Shown here: piece after piece, positions 62,475 through 64,000 of the stretch
Numbering within the stretch: position 1 is the first letter of the stretch
How the letters are laid out: each line of letters begins with the position of its first letter
Source of the DNA: Rotaria sp. Silwood1
Lineage: Eukaryota > Rotifera > Eurotatoria > Philodinida > Philodinidae
NCBI GenBank assembly: GCA_905250075.1
Contig: CAJNOP010000061.1
Span: 573,831 to 637,830, forward strand
DNA length: 64,000 nt
Reading direction: 5' to 3'
Program-made: the position numbers and the translations under genes
Notes under the pieces: model-generated
Seen by the model: the letters and a program-made list of their open reading frames with translations, nothing else
Told to the model about the DNA's origin: nothing
The model's database searches: none

Positions 62475-64000
62475 TCACAATTTCGAACAATCCAATACTT
62501 CAAGAGAATTTGTGTGTATTTTACAATTACAAGCGGTAGTCGTCGGAATTCTTTCCAGACTTACATTATCATTATTGTTATTATTTCTTCTTGATTTTGT
62601 TGCAACGTATGCTCCATCATCAAATGTATCATCAAGAATATCGTTAAACTGTTCTTGTCTTCGTCTAGATGTTCGTCTTGTTCGTTGTGATGCGTCTAAT
62701 TGATCACGTACAAAATTAACAAATACATTATCAAGTGTATTTTGTGATACACTATAATCAGTTATACGTTCGTTAGTTAATAAATTTTCAAGTTTAGAAA
62801 AAATATCTTTCAATGAAACATGTATTTCAGCTATTTCATATTGTAATATATTTATATGACGTTCTTTTAAGATAAAATTTGATGAAAAACAATCAAGAAT
62901 TGTTTGATCTAATGTTGAATTTGATGAAGATTTTAAACGAATTTTTATTGTATAACCATCACCAAAACGATTTTTTAAATGTTGAGTTGAACCAAGACAA
63001 CGAAAACAACCATTTACCATAATTGCAATCGATGAACAAAGTACTTCACATTCTTCCATACTAAAAAGATTTTATTTTATAATATTATAAAACTTTATCT
63101 TAAAATTATCAATATTGAAATAAGAAAATATCATATGAAATCAAGTATATCGTCAAATAATCGACAAGAAAAAATATCATTTTACACAAAGAAAAGAATA
63201 GTAAATTACAGATGTTATGAAATTAAAAAGATCATGTTTTTAAATTTGATCACTAAAAACTTTGGGATTTAGGTTATTTTTCTATCGTTAAATTCAGATA
63301 TGTCCATGAAAGAAAAATAATCATTTATCAAATTTATATAGTATTGAAGAAGTGTTAATAACTCAGTTTTTAACTTTTATTAATTTTATTTACAAAATTT
63401 TGTGAATCTGATATTGTCAAAAATCAATCACCTTCTGTAAGACTTAACAACAATTTTTGAAGAAAAGTCAATGAAGTTAAGAATTCTTGTAAAAATGAAC
63501 CAGAATCAAATATTCAATCTATCTCAACAAGCTTTCTCATTACCATACACAAATTTGAACATGAATGAAACTTTAATATATATATATATGTGATCAAACT
63601 ATATAAAAAAAAATATTTAAATCCTTTGAATTACTAAGAATTTATTCGTGTTCTTTTCTTCGTTCGAAACTCTGAAAATATTCTACAACGAATAATAAAT
63701 TCAATTCATATAATAATATTTTTCTTAGTTTAAATATAATTTTATTTTTTTTTAGAAATATTTGAAATATATTTACCTATGTGAAGTAAGTATAATTGAT
63801 TTTCCTTCTTTAACTAAACGTCTAATAACATTCCATAAAAATCTTCTTGATGAAGGATCCATTCCACTTGTTGGTTCATCTAAAAATACAACAGATGGAT
63901 CACCAACAAGTGCCATAGCTGTTGATAATTTTCTTCGATTTCCTAAAGATAATTTTCCAACAGGTATATTTAAATATTCACAAAGATCTAAACGTTTTAA
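62475..64000 (-). CDS. ABC transporter subfamily A, C-terminal part (runs off the window)
   Basis: Two exons are visible: 64000-63777 (5' part beyond the window) and 63060-62475, joined by a 716-bp GT-AG intron. The join gives [13 protein letters not shown], the H-loop of the second nucleotide-binding domain in ABCA proteins. The upstream exon carries the signature [19 protein letters not shown] and Walker [14 protein letters not shown]. After the H-loop come [20 protein letters not shown] and a regulatory-domain-like tail ([13 protein letters not shown]) ending in Arg/Asn-rich low-complexity sequence. ABCA proteins move lipids across membranes. The signature has LSLGN where most have LSGGN. 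Walker A and the membrane domains lie outside the window. Confidence 0.92.

Noticed and set aside
1..64000. CRISPR arrays, rRNA genes, canonical tRNAs
   Set aside because: No regularly spaced direct repeats with unique spacers, no rRNA core sequence, and no complete tRNA with acceptor and T arms were seen.

Overview
The window looks like chromosomal DNA of a bdelloid rotifer (Adineta/Rotaria type). The evidence is an AT-rich, intron-bearing metazoan gene set with mostly very short GT-AG introns (52-96 bp), rapidly diverging F-box and rhodopsin-like receptor families of the bdelloid kind, a bacterial-type NAD+ synthetase carrying introns, and an internal array of TGTGGG, the telomere repeat reported for bdelloids. 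The species cannot be fixed from sequence alone. One 100-base run of N (25495-25594) marks a scaffold gap.

Layout. 3168-5198 (-): a broken PARG-type macrodomain gene with PBZ-like zinc fingers, interrupted by a 179-bp hAT MITE with a perfect 8-bp target duplication. 8306-10019 (-): a three-exon SLC22-type transporter. 13990-15322 (-): a three-exon RING-finger protein. 16768-18100 (-): a decayed ankyrin-repeat gene. 21080-21560 (-): a decayed F-box-family fragment beside the TGTGGG array. 24318-24903 and 27090-28070: two fold-back elements. 28901-36778 (+): an apparently intact four-exon F-box gene (486 aa) whose first intron has grown to 6,254 bp and holds nested transposons. 37885-40411: a large repeat block made of TCGGATCC-rich ends, a 266-bp tandem array and a short-period minisatellite. 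42360-42428: a small near-perfect hairpin. 43074-43781: a GC-ended fold-back element. 44948-46178 (+): a secreted or membrane-anchored serine beta-lactamase-like hydrolase. 47883-48499: a piggyBac-type element with TTAA duplications. 49208-49939 (+): a receptor pseudogene. 51017-54803 (-): an ABCC4-type transporter. 58036-59046 (+): an intact orphan seven-helix receptor. 60511-61453 (-): NH3-dependent NAD+ synthetase. 62475-64000 (-): the 3' end of an ABCA-type transporter, which runs off the window.

How it fits together. There is no operon or single pathway. This is a gene-poor accessory landscape of transporters, receptors and fast-evolving bdelloid families with many small DNA transposons. 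The most notable signal is a set of at least three independent hAT-type elements (8-bp target duplications) whose ends are built from repeated GC-rich words close to the terminal inverted repeat, in an otherwise AT-rich genome. One of them retains the hAT C-terminal dimerisation peptide and has itself been invaded by a long palindromic element. All of this sits in one intron of a gene that still reads through in frame.
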